The notes beneath the pieces were generated by a model. That model did not search any database. It was not told the DNA's origin and saw only the letters and a program-made list of their open reading frames with translations. This document shows, one piece after another, positions 23,720 to 35,900 of a DNA stretch of 64,000 bases. This DNA comes from Setophaga petechia (taxonomy: Eukaryota; Chordata; Aves; Passeriformes; Parulidae). Positions within the stretch are counted from its first letter, which is position 1, and each line of letters begins with the position of its first letter. The stretch is taken from NCBI GenBank assembly GCA_024362935.1, contig JANCRA010000007.1, positions 13,642,503-13,706,502 of the forward strand, in the 5' to 3' direction. Both the position numbers and the translations under genes were made by a program.

Positions 23720-26069
23720 AAAGGAACACAGAGCATTGGGGTGTCTCTGTGCACCCATAGACAAGGACACAAAGGTAGGTGATATGCTTTGTTTCTTTAT
23801 CAATGTTCTGTAGTGTGCATTTGATTAGCATTGGAGAGGAATTTTTTTAAGAGTAAAACTAAAAGGGACATTACCTACTTTTTCATCTAAGGAATTAGAA
23901 GGTCTCAAGAACTATCTGCTCACAAGAGATTTGTACTGTGGACAAACACATCTCTAACCCCAAGCTGTAAAAAACTAAAGGGTTGGTCTCTATTCACCAG
24001 GCATGTAGAAAGGCTCAGATTTCCAAACTAAAAAGCTTTTTAGCAGCTGATGTAACGATCTTTCAGCATCCAAAAAACCTGGAAGTCAGTTAAACAGAGG
24101 CAGATGGGATGTATCATAGGAACACATGAACACATTTTGAGTCAAAATGAGCCACACCCAGTCAAACACATATATCCTGCTAAACACATGTCTGAAACCA
24201 ACATATTGTGGATACATTGGTCAAAAATGTGGGGGAAAAAAATGGTTGAAGGCATGTCCTGGTCCCTAATTCACCCAGTGATATGGAGGATGTATGGATC
24301 TCACTAAGAATAAAGGACAAAATGTTTCTGTGATTCCTTGTTCTGCTTGCCTTCTCTTACTAGCAAGGGCCTAGAGATTCCTTTAGAGTGGCACTAAAGC
24401 GCCTCTAGAAGTTACTGCATTTAGTTAGAACTGCAGTATTACAAGTACGATCAGATTTATGCCTGAGATTAATCTCAAGGTTAGTTCAAAAGAAATTGTA
24501 GCTGAGTATATCACATCACATTTTGCACAACTTTGCAGCTCTCAAGATGGCACGATTCTTCCCAGATAGGCCAGAGAATGCAGCTGAAGCAGAGCTTGTG
24601 CTGCCACAGTGGATATGGATGTCATCCATTCCCCCAAACTGAGGCGATAGCACTTCAGTTTCCAGACAGCCTCAGCAGGTGTCCCTTCACTTCCTTCTTA
24701 CCTGCAATCAAATACTATTTCCATGGTCTGAGACACCAAAAAATAGTCAAAATAAGAATACAAGAATGAAACAAAAGCATGACCCAGAATCTGGAATAGG
24801 GAATATTTTACTTACAGGAATGGGGCAAAAACTACAGGAAACTCTGTATGAAGATTGATTTGGACTGTGCACATTAGACTCAGAGATAAATGAGTAGTAT
24901 TAGCACAGATATTAAAAAGACATTGTACATTCCTGTCTGAAATCCTTTGAGTGGGGTCCTGAGCAATTCCTCTTTAATTTTTGCTGCTACCGAGGGGGTT
25001 GACTCCTCAGGTTTTATGAGCAAAAGTAGGATTACATACATGCAAGGAAAATTGCATATAAAATGCAACATTTCCAAAATAACATGCACAGTGAGGGAGT
25101 AAATTATCAACTGTCCTGGTGTAGGTTTCTAGATAGAATCAACACGAACAAATTAGGTCACTCCCTTGGTACAGCAAATTATGCTCACCAGGCAACTTAT
25201 TAGAGACAGTTTTGTCCTCACAGATTTACAGGTGTCAGCCTGTAAAAAATGGTAATGGCTTCCTCATAAAATGTTCTAGATTTGAAAAAGGGAAAAAACC
25301 AGCATCATTGCTGTGCTCCCCCCACCAGATGAAATGGGTAGAAAAGAAAGTTGCACAAATTTAAGAAACACTTCAAGCTTATTCGCTGTATGAGCATAAC
25401 TCAATACTGTTCTAGTCTGTGATTTTCTAGTGTATAAAATTTGAGAGCATGAACTTACAATTTCAACATTGCATATAATTCTGTGCAAAATTCTGACCGT
25501 TGAGACAGGTATGGAAACTTGAGTATCAAGGATATATGAAAACACCTGATAGGCATTTAAACATGTAAAAATATTCACTGAATTTTCTTCATCTGCTCAT
25601 ATCTTACTTCTGCCTAAATTCTACCAGACTGGAAGTTAGAAAATAGATTCCAATAAAATTTATATATCCTACTGAATCCAATGGTATGACTCTTCACAAT
25701 TTCCAGGAAAAAAACAGTCTCTCATAATAATTCTGATCTTTTAATCAGAAAACATTTTTATGCACCACTTTTTCTTGGGCCCCAACAGTAGCAAAGTTAC
25801 TGAAATATCACCCATAAAAGCATATTCAGAGATAAGCTGGCACACATTCAGTGAAGTATTTATCACAGTCAAGATTCCAAATTATTTTTAGCCTTGTGCA
25901 ACTCATTTAAGTTTGTATTAAACTTAGCCAAGCATCTAAAATGTTATGTATCAGAACCAAGCCTATGCAAATCTGCTCTTATGTGATGCTAATCATCATT
26001 TGCGAGCAATAGGCACTCCATACTCAGACACAGGCTATTAGCTGCCTCTAGCTTTCTAATTGAAAGGGG

Positions 26070-26093
26070 AAAAAAAACACCAAAAAAAACCCA
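26070..26093. repeat. A/C-rich low-complexity tract
   Basis: Two A8 runs interrupted by CACC and followed by CCCACC. Simple sequence of the same style as the tract at 11.44 kb. Confidence 0.8.
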
Positions 26094-28680
26094 CCTCAAC
26101 ATTTTTCCCTGTTTCTTCATCCCAGTATGTTCCCCAGTTTTTTAATGTTCTTCACACAGCGCTCATATGAGCACCCACTTCCTTTTTTAAATACATTGCT
26201 TCATCTAAGAATCAAGTACCTGAAGATCTTTTTAAGTATCTGGTTCTGTAATAACATTTACCAAACCATTTTCTTCTCTCCACAGTGAATTACTTCTGGT
26301 GCATGGTAGCAATTTGGACAGCAGGCTATGCAGACGAATTTTTGTAGATAATTAGCTGAGAGGATATTCAGCAGAAGTGGGTCATATTGTACTTGTTCAC
26401 AGATGGTTCAATAGAATGGATTTCAGCACATCCACTTCTCTAAATGCATAACATTTTGAAAGAGGAAAAATAAATAATTTTGTATGGTTTAGGAAATGCT
26501 AAAGAATGAATCCATTTAGTGTAACAGATAATAGGTAGACAAAGGATTTGACATGTGCAGTGAATACACTGCATCGTGAATTAGTAGAGAAAGAAAAGCA
26601 CTTTTAGAAGAAACTTGCCAAGAAAGAGACGGAGCAATCTCTGCACCTACAGACTCTGCTGTCTTACACGTGCCAGTGAAGTCTGACCAGAACTGTCATT
26701 TCTCTACACGCCCATCCTCAGCTGCAGGTACTGCTGACTGGCTGGATAGCACCATGGTTAGGCAGCACACGGGCTGCACTCTGGCTTGAGCAGAAGCTGG
26801 TGCTTCCCGTGCCATTTCCTACTGCAGCAGGACTGCATCACCCACCAACCCTCCTCTGAAGCCCAGCAAAAAGAATCACTACAGAATCGTTATTCATTCA
26901 AAAGCACAACTCTTCATTTACCTAGGATAACTCCACATGTGGATAAAACATCCTATCGAGTCCAGTGACAAACAGAACAAAGACACCAGGAGAGAAGATA
27001 CAAATAACCAAGCTACTGAATCATTCAAGAGTTGTTGCCAGTCTTTAAAACCACCAGTGGAAATCCAAGGACTTCCCAACACTTTGATGTTGTGAGTCCA
27101 GGAGTCCAATCTCTTTTGTAACTTATTACATTTCTCCACAAATGTGATTAAATCAGTGGCATTAAAAGATGGAGAAATCTTTCTGTGGCATTTGTTGTGG
27201 AAACGTAGTAAACCTATTTTCTCCTAGCAACAAGCAGTTGACAAAATTATCACACACTGAAAAAGATTTACCTCCAGATGATGAGACATTCCCATAAAAT
27301 GTAGCCTAAATGTGCCCTCAGAGTTTACAGTGGCCACTGATGTTCATTCTGCAGTTTTCTGCCTCAGAGCTCAGACTGTGTTGAAGACTGTTTGCAGAGC
27401 AGATATCGTAGAGAGAAATTCATGATATTTTCATGTTTTCCAAAACATGCAACTGACCAGATACTCTGTCATAAAGGGAGCATGAGAACTCAAATGTTGG
27501 TGTAAGGTGTTAAATGGCTTTTTGCTTTAAAAGATATACCTCTAACAAAGGTTTGCTACAAAGAAACAAAGGTGGAACAATTTATTTGGTTTATATTTAC
27601 GTACACAAACACAACAGGAGTCTCTTGCTTGATGGTGGCTCTCAAGATTTTGATGTACTTATCAAAAAGTCCCCCCCTAAAAATGGGTATGTATGCAAAA
27701 TGCTGAATATCATTTGTCTGTAGTATCACTTACAGACTATCACACAAGTGAACACATTCACAGACACTAGATTTTGCTCTACATGAATCAAAAAGGTGGT
27801 CCAAATTCAAATAAATAATCAACAAATAATTTAGCTGTCTGTATTAACTGCCATGAAGTCCTTGATCATTATGCTTATTTATTTTTTCACTATACCTTTC
27901 CTGATTAAAGGACATTGTTACATAGTAGCTACCTTACATCCCAGAGCTTTGTCCCAGACAACATCCTGTCAGACAAACTTTTGTTAGTACAACAACATAT
28001 TCTCCTCAGGTAGATGCAGTGTCAAAAATTCGCATGTAAGGCGGGACTGCGCACTTTCATAATGTCTGCATTCAGAAGTTACAACCTCACTGTTTGACAT
28101 TTCACTGTTCTTACAGTTAAATATTTAAAAATTTACCCTTTCCAACATATCTGCTAAAAGACAAAAGATTGAAAGGTGTGGGGAGGGAGGAGAGAGGATG
28201 TGTGCCTTCTAGACCAGCAATTTCAATTCCAGGAAAATAAGACTGAGCTTTAGAGCTGCACACAGAGTGAAGCACTTAAAAATCTATAAACCAGTGATTT
28301 AACAAACCGCTAACTAAAAGGAGGTGTTTGATTATATAAAATTACTAAGCAGATGCCAAGCAGGCTCTTATGTTTCTAATCATTTACTGCCTAAAATTCA
28401 CTCCAAAAGTTCTCCTAAGCAGCTCCAAAATCTAGCCAGCATGGTGGTTGGGAAAAAATCTGGGGAAGCAGAGGGATACGACATGACACCAAACAAAATC
28501 AGAAAAAGCCACCACACACAACTAATTGTCTCTTTCCAGTATTTTCCACTTTTACCTTTCTACAAACAAGATATTTTAGCCACTCAAAGAACCAGCACCT
28601 AAATCAGAAAGAACTGGTTCAAGGAGGTAGGAATAAATTAAACCTTATTTGCCACTCAAGTTTAAAAAGGGAAGGCAGCA

Positions 28681-28724
28681 AATTAACAAAAAAACCTAAC
28701 AGAATTAACAAAAAAAACTAACAA
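28681..28724. repeat. Tandem duplication of a 22-bp unit
   Basis: Units 28681-28702 and 28703-28724 both begin AATTAACAAAAAAA and differ at two of 22 positions. A recent small tandem duplication is the simplest explanation. Confidence 0.9.
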
Positions 28725-30211
28725 GCTTACAATCCCTTGAAGAGTTTCATTTAATAATGCTTAAAATTCAACAGTCACTCATTTATACAAATGTTAGCCG
28801 AACATGGATAAGAACCTAAGATTTAAATAAAATCAGCTTTCAGTGAAACATCAATCCATAATCACCTATAATTGTTTCAAATATTACACTCTAAATTGTT
28901 TTAGAGATGGCTAAGATGCAATAAGGCTGACAGGTTGCAAAACAAATGATCAGTATATGCATTAGGCCTGCAAGTTGTGACTTGCAGTATAAAATATACA
29001 TGAAAGCAGGAAGATTTTAATCATTCACCATTGCATAATTCACAGCATTTCTCTGCCTTTTTTTTGTCATGGTGTGCATCCTATATAAGACCTTGCATAA
29101 TTACATAGGTAGTACAACATGATGAAGGTGCTATTCTGAATTATAGGTTGATGCATTTTGTATGTGTACTTGATACATAGAAACAGCCAAAGTAAGCCAC
29201 AATCAGTACAAAGAATATCTGAGGGTGAATGCAGTATGTTACACCTCATGGAGGAGTAGGTATCTGCAGTGAGTCTCATTCCCTTGGGAAAAATAGGAGC
29301 TTCATGGACTGCTCCTTCCCAAGGAGTCATTTGAGCTTAATTTTGAAAAAGCATTAACCAAAACTTTGCTGAACTGAGCTATTCCATTTGGGTGCACATA
29401 AAAATGTATGATAGAACGTTGTGCATTTTCTTCCAGAAAACAGCTAGCTGATTCATTCTAACAATGTCCCTGCATGGTCATTCAGGATTTAGGTAATGTA
29501 TTCCATTTTATATTAAACCATTAGGAATAAAGGCACTTGCTATTTGCAGCTTAATTATGACCCATCTCACTTCTCCTTTTTTCAACTCTTCACACTTCAT
29601 CCTGAAAACTAAAAAACGGGAAACATATACAACAAGCGCCAACTGGTATATTTTAAATACTGTCCCTCATTGTCACAAAGATAGGGGAAGAGAATTGTTC
29701 TTCTTTCAGTTCTATTCCTTTATGCAAGCAGAATGGAACATATTATGAAGTTAAAGAGAGCAAACTGAGGACCTGATAAAATGATTGGTGGCTTGCATGA
29801 TACACAGAATCAACTCACCATGGCTTAAAAGTAATCAAGTCAAGCAGTAGGAACAAATTTTCCTTAAAAGCATTTCAGAGTCTTACAAGTGGCAACATCT
29901 GATAGACAGTGAAGAGACTGAATCCAAGCTGGCCAGGATTATTTATAGCTCAGAAGCCTCAGCTCTCTCATGGGTCAGAAAGAAAATTCCTCTATATTAT
30001 GAGATACTTTAAAGTAGTGCAAGAATTATGCCAAGGGAATGGAAAGGAGGGAGGAAGATTAGCTCAGCTTTTGGTCAGACAAATCGGAATGGACTGCAGT
30101 TATTCCAAAGGGGCTCTGTAAAAGTATGTGGAAGCATTCTATTTTTTCACAGCTATTCCTCACTCCCCTGTGTCCATTATACATGGAGTGCACAGGTTCC
30201 AAACCCCACCA

Positions 30212-30235
30212 GTGCTCAGAGAGCACAGAGTGCTC
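30212..30235. repeat. GTGCTC/GAGCAC alternating repeat with AGA spacers
   Basis: GTGCTC (30212-30217), AGA, GAGCAC (30221-30226), AGA, GTGCTC (30230-30235). The three 6-base arms alternate in orientation with identical 3-base spacers, producing overlapping palindromes. No known element was recognised around it. Confidence 0.85.
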
Positions 30236-31501
30236 ACAGCTGCTGCTGCATGAAGATGCCATTCAGTGTGCACAACTGCACACCTGCTTTCTTATTTAAT
30301 GCTTCCCTGTTCCTTCAGCTCTGCTGCTGCAGTCTGCTGCTGAGTGATGTCAACTACCTGGAGTGAATTTCATCACAAATAACCTATTCTCCTGTTGCTT
30401 AATGCAAAGCCAACAAAAATGCAAACACTTGATTTCCCACTGTTCTCAGCTGCTGTTCTGGGGAGCAGTATGAGTAAGCCAGCTCACTTCCCAAAGGATA
30501 AGAACTTCATTGCCAGATTTTTCTAAGGCTTTAGGGATCCACTGAAGTCAAGGGAGGTGGAAAAGGAGGAGGAATATGAGAGAGATTAATGGAATGATAT
30601 ATTTCCTTATAGCTTTATGCCTTTCAAGAACAGTAGAAAGTATCATGTCTTGAACTGACCCACTATATGAAATGCCATTATATTTCACCCAGTCATCCCC
30701 TGCTACTCATGCTTTGTCAGCTTATCTTCCAATTTTGATATAAGAACCCATCAATTCTCATGGCATTCTATTCAAAGGGATAATCACATTATCTGAATGA
30801 CAGATAAGCATGGATCTCTACAGTCAATGTATACAAGCCTGCACTAACACAGGTCTCTCTCCATATTAGCCATTATTTCCACGGTGCTTTGAATACATTT
30901 CACAACCCCCTACAGGCTGCCCCTGCATTCTGTAAACTTCCCGTTACAACACAGATGTAGCCAGGCACCTATCCAGAGGCACAGAGGAGGAATTGTTAAT
31001 TGCTGAACTATAGGAGATACCAAAAAATAAATGCCACCTGCCACCACCATGCCCACTGAGATGCTGAGCAGTGATAGCAGTGTACTTTGGGAATTCCTTG
31101 TTCTAATTTCTCTCCCTGATGTTCACATAGCAGCTACTTCAGGAATGATCTGCTACACTCAGCACAGATTTGCTGTACAAAGACACTGAATACAGCTTAA
31201 TTTAGAATTAACTCATTGATGCCTGTAATGCAATTTCAAGGCTGTAATTTAAATATATGCAATCATATGCAAAACTATTATAGATGGATAATTTGGAATG
31301 AAGCCCAACACTTAAAATTAATGTCTGCGAAGTTTGCCTTCACACATAGGGAGGATTCACACAGAAGACAGGTGTCAATGGATATATGCAACATGTACAG
31401 TTACAGAACGAATCAATTCATCTTGTTTCCCTAGGTTTGCAACAAACTGCTTTTCTACATCAGAGTCATGGGGTTTCCACAGCATTTCTAGGATATGCTG
31501 T

Positions 31502-31534
31502 TTCCAGTTTCTTCTTCTTCTTCCAGTTTCTTCC
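31502..31534. repeat. TTC-rich tract with duplicated TTCCAGTTTCTTC
   Basis: A (TTC)n core is flanked on both sides by TTCCAGTTTCTTC-like copies, so it looks like a short slippage-expanded duplication. Overlapping frames in this region inherit low complexity and are not genes. Confidence 0.8.
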
Positions 31535-32787
31535 AGTGGAACCACACACTGCCAGATGCACAACTGACACACTACTCAGCATCTTCAGGCAGTATCAAAG
31601 ATACTGCTTCTCTTACTCTGCAGGTTTCCCCCAGATTTCTTGGTGTGAGGTGGAACCATTTACATGGAAACCAGAACAGTAGTAAAAACCAGCAAGCTAA
31701 AATTTAGGTCAGTTTTTAAACACCAACTTAATAGTACTAACAATTTGAGAAGAACTGTTGACAAAATAATTTTGAAAAATACAAATAGGTTCACTATTTA
31801 ATCCATCATCTCTTTAATTAACAATTACCTTGTTGTTTCATGGTACAAATATATAACTTTATTTGAATAAGGTCCTGGAAAGAAAAAGTTGCTGAGGATT
31901 GTTCATTAATGGTTAAAACCCTCAAATCATCGCACATCCACTTCAGTCATACTCAGAGTCCCTTACTGACTGCTGCACTGAATTTACTGCTATGTAATAT
32001 CTGATCTGGAAATTGCTTTGTAACAACGTAAATGCATTTATGTTTCAAAAGGAAAACACAGTATTTTTAATGGTTTTTTGCTGTCAAAAGACCAAAGGGA
32101 AACAGGAAGTCCGCGAGACAGATTTGATTAGAGTCAGGAAGAGGGATAAACAGCCTTTGATTATCACAAAAACAATGCCACAGGCCTGTGATGACTTTGA
32201 CTTAAAAGTAATAGTTTAAGCCAGCAGCAACAAAAAGACACTGGTACATTAAAATGCATTGACTGTAATCTGATTTTAGCTAAGTAAACAAGGTAGCAAG
32301 GGTTGGGTTGGTTTTTGAGGGCTTTTGTTTGTTTGTTTTATTTTTGTTTCAAGAAAATATTTACTGTGTGCAAAAATTACTTTAATCCTAATTAACACGT
32401 ACAAAATTGAAGTTGTCATTGGATATTTTCTCAAACATTTTATACCAATAATGAAAAAGGCAAATACACACCTTTTATAAGCAGTGCCCTTATGGAATAG
32501 AGTTCAAACAGAAGAGAGAAATGAATTAGAGGAAAGACACTTCAACTCTTTTCAAAAGGACAGGAAATGAAAGAAAAAAACCTGGATGCTCATGTATTCC
32601 AACAATTAAAAGACACTGTGATTAGGAGTTATTTCTCTAAATCACAGCTGTGGAGGAGCTTGACACAACTATTCTGAAATAATAAAAAATACCTTAGATT
32701 CAAAAGAAGTCTAAGCCCAAGAAGGGTTTGCAAAAACGTTGCTAACTGTTGCAGCATATGCCACAGCCCATGCTGCAGTTGAGAGGG

Positions 32788-32925
32788 TCACAATACACAG
32801 AGTGTCACCATAAAATATCAGAAAGCTCCAACCCATACACAGTAACACCATACCTCAGCAGAAGGCTTCAGGCATCTGCCCATACAGAGTAACATCATTC
32901 CACTTCAGAAGGCTGCAAGCAACTG
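32788..32925 (-). repeat. Three tandem ~47-bp repeats within the LTR
   Basis: Units 32832-32878 and 32879-32925 are each 47 bases and begin CCCATACA(C/G)AGTAACA. A more diverged third unit occupies about 32788-32831. In the inferred LTR orientation they lie downstream of the TATA-like box, in the R/U5 part rather than in the usual U3 enhancer. Duplicated blocks are common in LTRs and are a family-diagnostic character. Confidence 0.8.
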
Positions 32926-32947
32926 CCCCTCTTGTTCTTTAGCCCAA

Positions 32948-32959
32948 CCTTTTATCCCC
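32948..32959 (-). promoter_or_regulatory. TATA-box-like element of the LTR
   Basis: On the minus strand it reads GGGGATAAAAGG, a standard placement and form for an LTR promoter. Whether it is active in any tissue cannot be seen. Confidence 0.45.
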
Positions 32960-35900
32960 TCCTGTTGATGCATTGCACCTGTGTGCCCTCTGCTCCCTTT
33001 GGTGGTTGGTCAGTGCCCCTGGGCACTCCATGGCTCGTTAGCTCCAATGGGATTCACCTGCTGCTCACAGCTCTACCCACTGGGGATGAGGCTCGGCCCA
33101 GCCCCACCCCAATCAACACAAACTGTGCACCCACACATAACATCACTTAGGTTTACTCCAAGCGATTGGTGAAGACTTCCCCCATCTTTCCCCGTTAATC
33201 TTTTCACATCCCCACAATTAAAAACACTCAGAGAAAAATGCAGCATCACATAGTAGGAGTATCAGAGGGGACAGAACGCAGAACTTTTTGATTCACCCAT
33301 CAAGTAGCATCAAGATGTAAAAAATCTTGCAAAGTCTCTCTTGCTTTCAGAGTAGCTCCATGGCCTGGGATTGTTAATGCAACAGCCAGTTTAGTTTTGC
33401 AGGTCCTAAAATGAAAACAACTCAAACATGTGATGCGGCAGCCTTGTAAGTCATCCCATGCTACTGTGTCTCTTGGTCAGTCTCAAAGCAGAACAGAGTG
33501 GGAATCTGCTGCTATTCTTATCCCACGTTTTCTGCCCCTCTAATTGTATGTGGCTCATATTCTGAATTTTTTGTGCCACAACAACTAAGAACTTCAAACA
33601 TTCTGTTAATTGTAAAGATAAGCTTATAACAATCCAAAGCAGTGTTTGAACTCAAATGGGAAACCTCTGATCATCTTTCTTCTTACTGTACACACTTCTG
33701 GCCCTGCAACTTAGAGCACATGCATGGGAAAACTTGATCCCCTCTTGAGGTATCTTCCTTAGCACTAGTAAAAGTAGAATTGCTGCAGCAAGCACTGAGA
33801 AGAACCCTACAAATTAATACAAATGTGTTTTAATCCATAAAATCATGTGGCTATTTTCTGTGATTTTTCTCCTTCTTTCATCTCTAACCTTTCCTGGTTT
33901 TTAACATCTCCTTCAATTTATTTATTCCACCAGGAACCACAGTAGAAGCTTGGATAACTACAAAGCAAAGAACAAGTCACCACACTCCTCAGGGACAGCT
34001 CAGGGCAGAAGGTACATGGAAGGCCTGTTGGCATGTCAGCTAACAGGCTAAACCCTCAGTTTCACCAGTGAGAAAACTGTGCCTGCAGAACTGAAAGCAG
34101 CTTTAGAATGACAGCTGCATGCACACTCACACAAAGCACTACTCAGAAGCCCAGAGTGGAGCTGCAAAGGCAAGAACTTCAGCATCACATCTCGTGCTAC
34201 TACCTCTGCTTGCTCCAGCACTGTCTGCAAATCTTTACCATCACTTTTCTGAAGAAAAACGTGCTGATAAATCTAGAGGACAGAAACAGCTACAGGAGAA
34301 CAGCGATTTGTTTCAATCACTTATTTTTTCACCCACCTATAGAAAGCATGGGTACTGTTATGTACAAGAATCAAAACCAATACCAACTGTTACTGAACTC
34401 AATAAGCAACTGCTCAAAGGCACAAACAAAGTTACCTTGGGCAAACTGCCTTATGTCTTGCACCTCCTCAGGCTACAGCTAGAGCCAACCAAAGCTCACA
34501 CAGAGAAATTAGTGGGAGTTACTGTTGGATACAGCCAGATGGCAGAAGACAGAAGGCCAAGATAATTTGGCTAGAAATGAAACCTCTAACATTCATTTTG
34601 CAAGAATCATTCAGCATTTTCTGCCTCCCTTAACAAACTGAACAACCATCCTGCAGCAGAGTGTGAGGCACTGACTGCCACTGGCTTCATAGGGACAGCC
34701 AGCACACATGCAGCTGGAAACTCAGGATCTGAGGATCTACAACCAAAACATATATGGCAAAAAAGAAACCATTGCTACTTCAAAGGATTATCATACCAGA
34801 GTCAAGGAGTGAGCAATAGTGCTTCCTACAGGAGATCGAGAGATTTTCTCAGAATCCATGCAATTTCCAGTATGCTGCAAAACTCCAAGCATGCAAAGAA
34901 AAGTCTAAATTAAATATCTATACAAAAGTTTGGCAACACAGAACACGTGGGAAATTATATGAGCCTGTATACCAAGAGGTCAGTTTTAAATTTGTGAAAA
35001 GAATCCAAATGTTACAAAACAAAATCTATTTTGATCTGCTACATACACACAGTAAAACCTCCTTGAAATCTTTTACATGGTGCAATACATATTAAATGTA
35101 CATTGCATCACCCAAGTTGCTTTTCTCAAATATTTTAAGTTTTGCCTGAAGGGTCATATTCCTGATGTAGAAACTTATGCTAAGAAACCAGTGTACATCC
35201 AGACACACTGTTTTTAGCACTGCCTTAGCACACATTAAGAATTTTAAAAGCTCAGGAGAATTGGTCTAATGAGGGATTCATTCAAACTGCAGTGGCCACA
35301 GCCAGTTTTCCATGTACAAAGCGTGAGCCCTGTAAAGCAATAAATTAAATGTCTTGCAATATTGAGCAGGACCTCTCCAGAATTCACCCAGATCTGCACT
35401 GGCTGTCACAAGCTTTGGCTGTGGATCTGATTGCAAGATGGACAGATATGGGCCTAAGGTGCCAGCCTAAGACATGAACTGGTCTTACTTCCTGTAATTT
35501 CATTACACAGTTGGTCAGAAATATCTAATTTATTTACATGTGATCCAAAACATACTGTCAAATCACAACAGTGTAAATTATTCTTTTCACCAAATCCTCC
35601 TTTTAAAGGCATATGGACAACTATAAATCTATTCCACTGATATTACTAATTAAATCATGTCCATATTACTATGAAGGCTTAGATTTGCTTTCTTATTTTA
35701 TGAGATTGGTTTTCTCTTTGGCCTAGAACTTATGGAAATACATTTATCTGGGTATTCTCTCAAGCAGCTTTAAATGACACAGTTAGTTAAAAACATATTG
35801 AAATGGTAAGTAAAGGCAAGTGGTTATACCAATTTAAGTTCATCTATGTTGCTGTAGACAAGTTACAACTCTGCATATGTATACATACACATCAAGCATA

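Larger units (their letters stand above)
19761..32746. other. Non-coding stretch, no confident gene
   Basis: Mostly AT-rich DNA. It holds the weak exon candidate at 20746-20913, a 15-A run at 20269-20283, the nested inverted repeat at 23652-23719 and an A/C-rich tract at 26070-26093. Further on are the tandem 22-mer at 28681-28724, the GTGCTC repeat at 30212-30235 and a TTC-rich tract at 31502-31534. Open frames of up to 112 codons (30028-30366 plus) have no recognisable domain. Confidence 0.6.
32747..33216 (-). mobile_element. Probable solo LTR of an endogenous retrovirus
   Basis: Read on the minus strand, this roughly 470-bp block starts TGTGGGGATG and ends GCTGCAACA, giving the TG...CA (here TGT...ACA) inverted ends of retroviral LTRs. 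A TATA-box-like GGGGATAAAAGG lies at 32948-32959, a little past the middle of the element. Three tandem repeat units follow downstream of it. The block is GC-richer than its AT-rich flanks, with abrupt edges. No retroviral coding sequence adjoins it on either side, so it would be a solo LTR left by recombination. I could not find a convincing target-site duplication (CTAAC on one side, ATTAA on the other) or an AATAAA signal, so the exact ends and the family are uncertain. Confidence 0.6.

Noticed and set aside
34119..34565. Longest open frame (148 codons, plus strand)
   Set aside because: Overlaps a 124-codon frame in another phase, has no recognisable domain, and shows no promoter or splice structure. 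One such frame is expected by chance in 64 kb.
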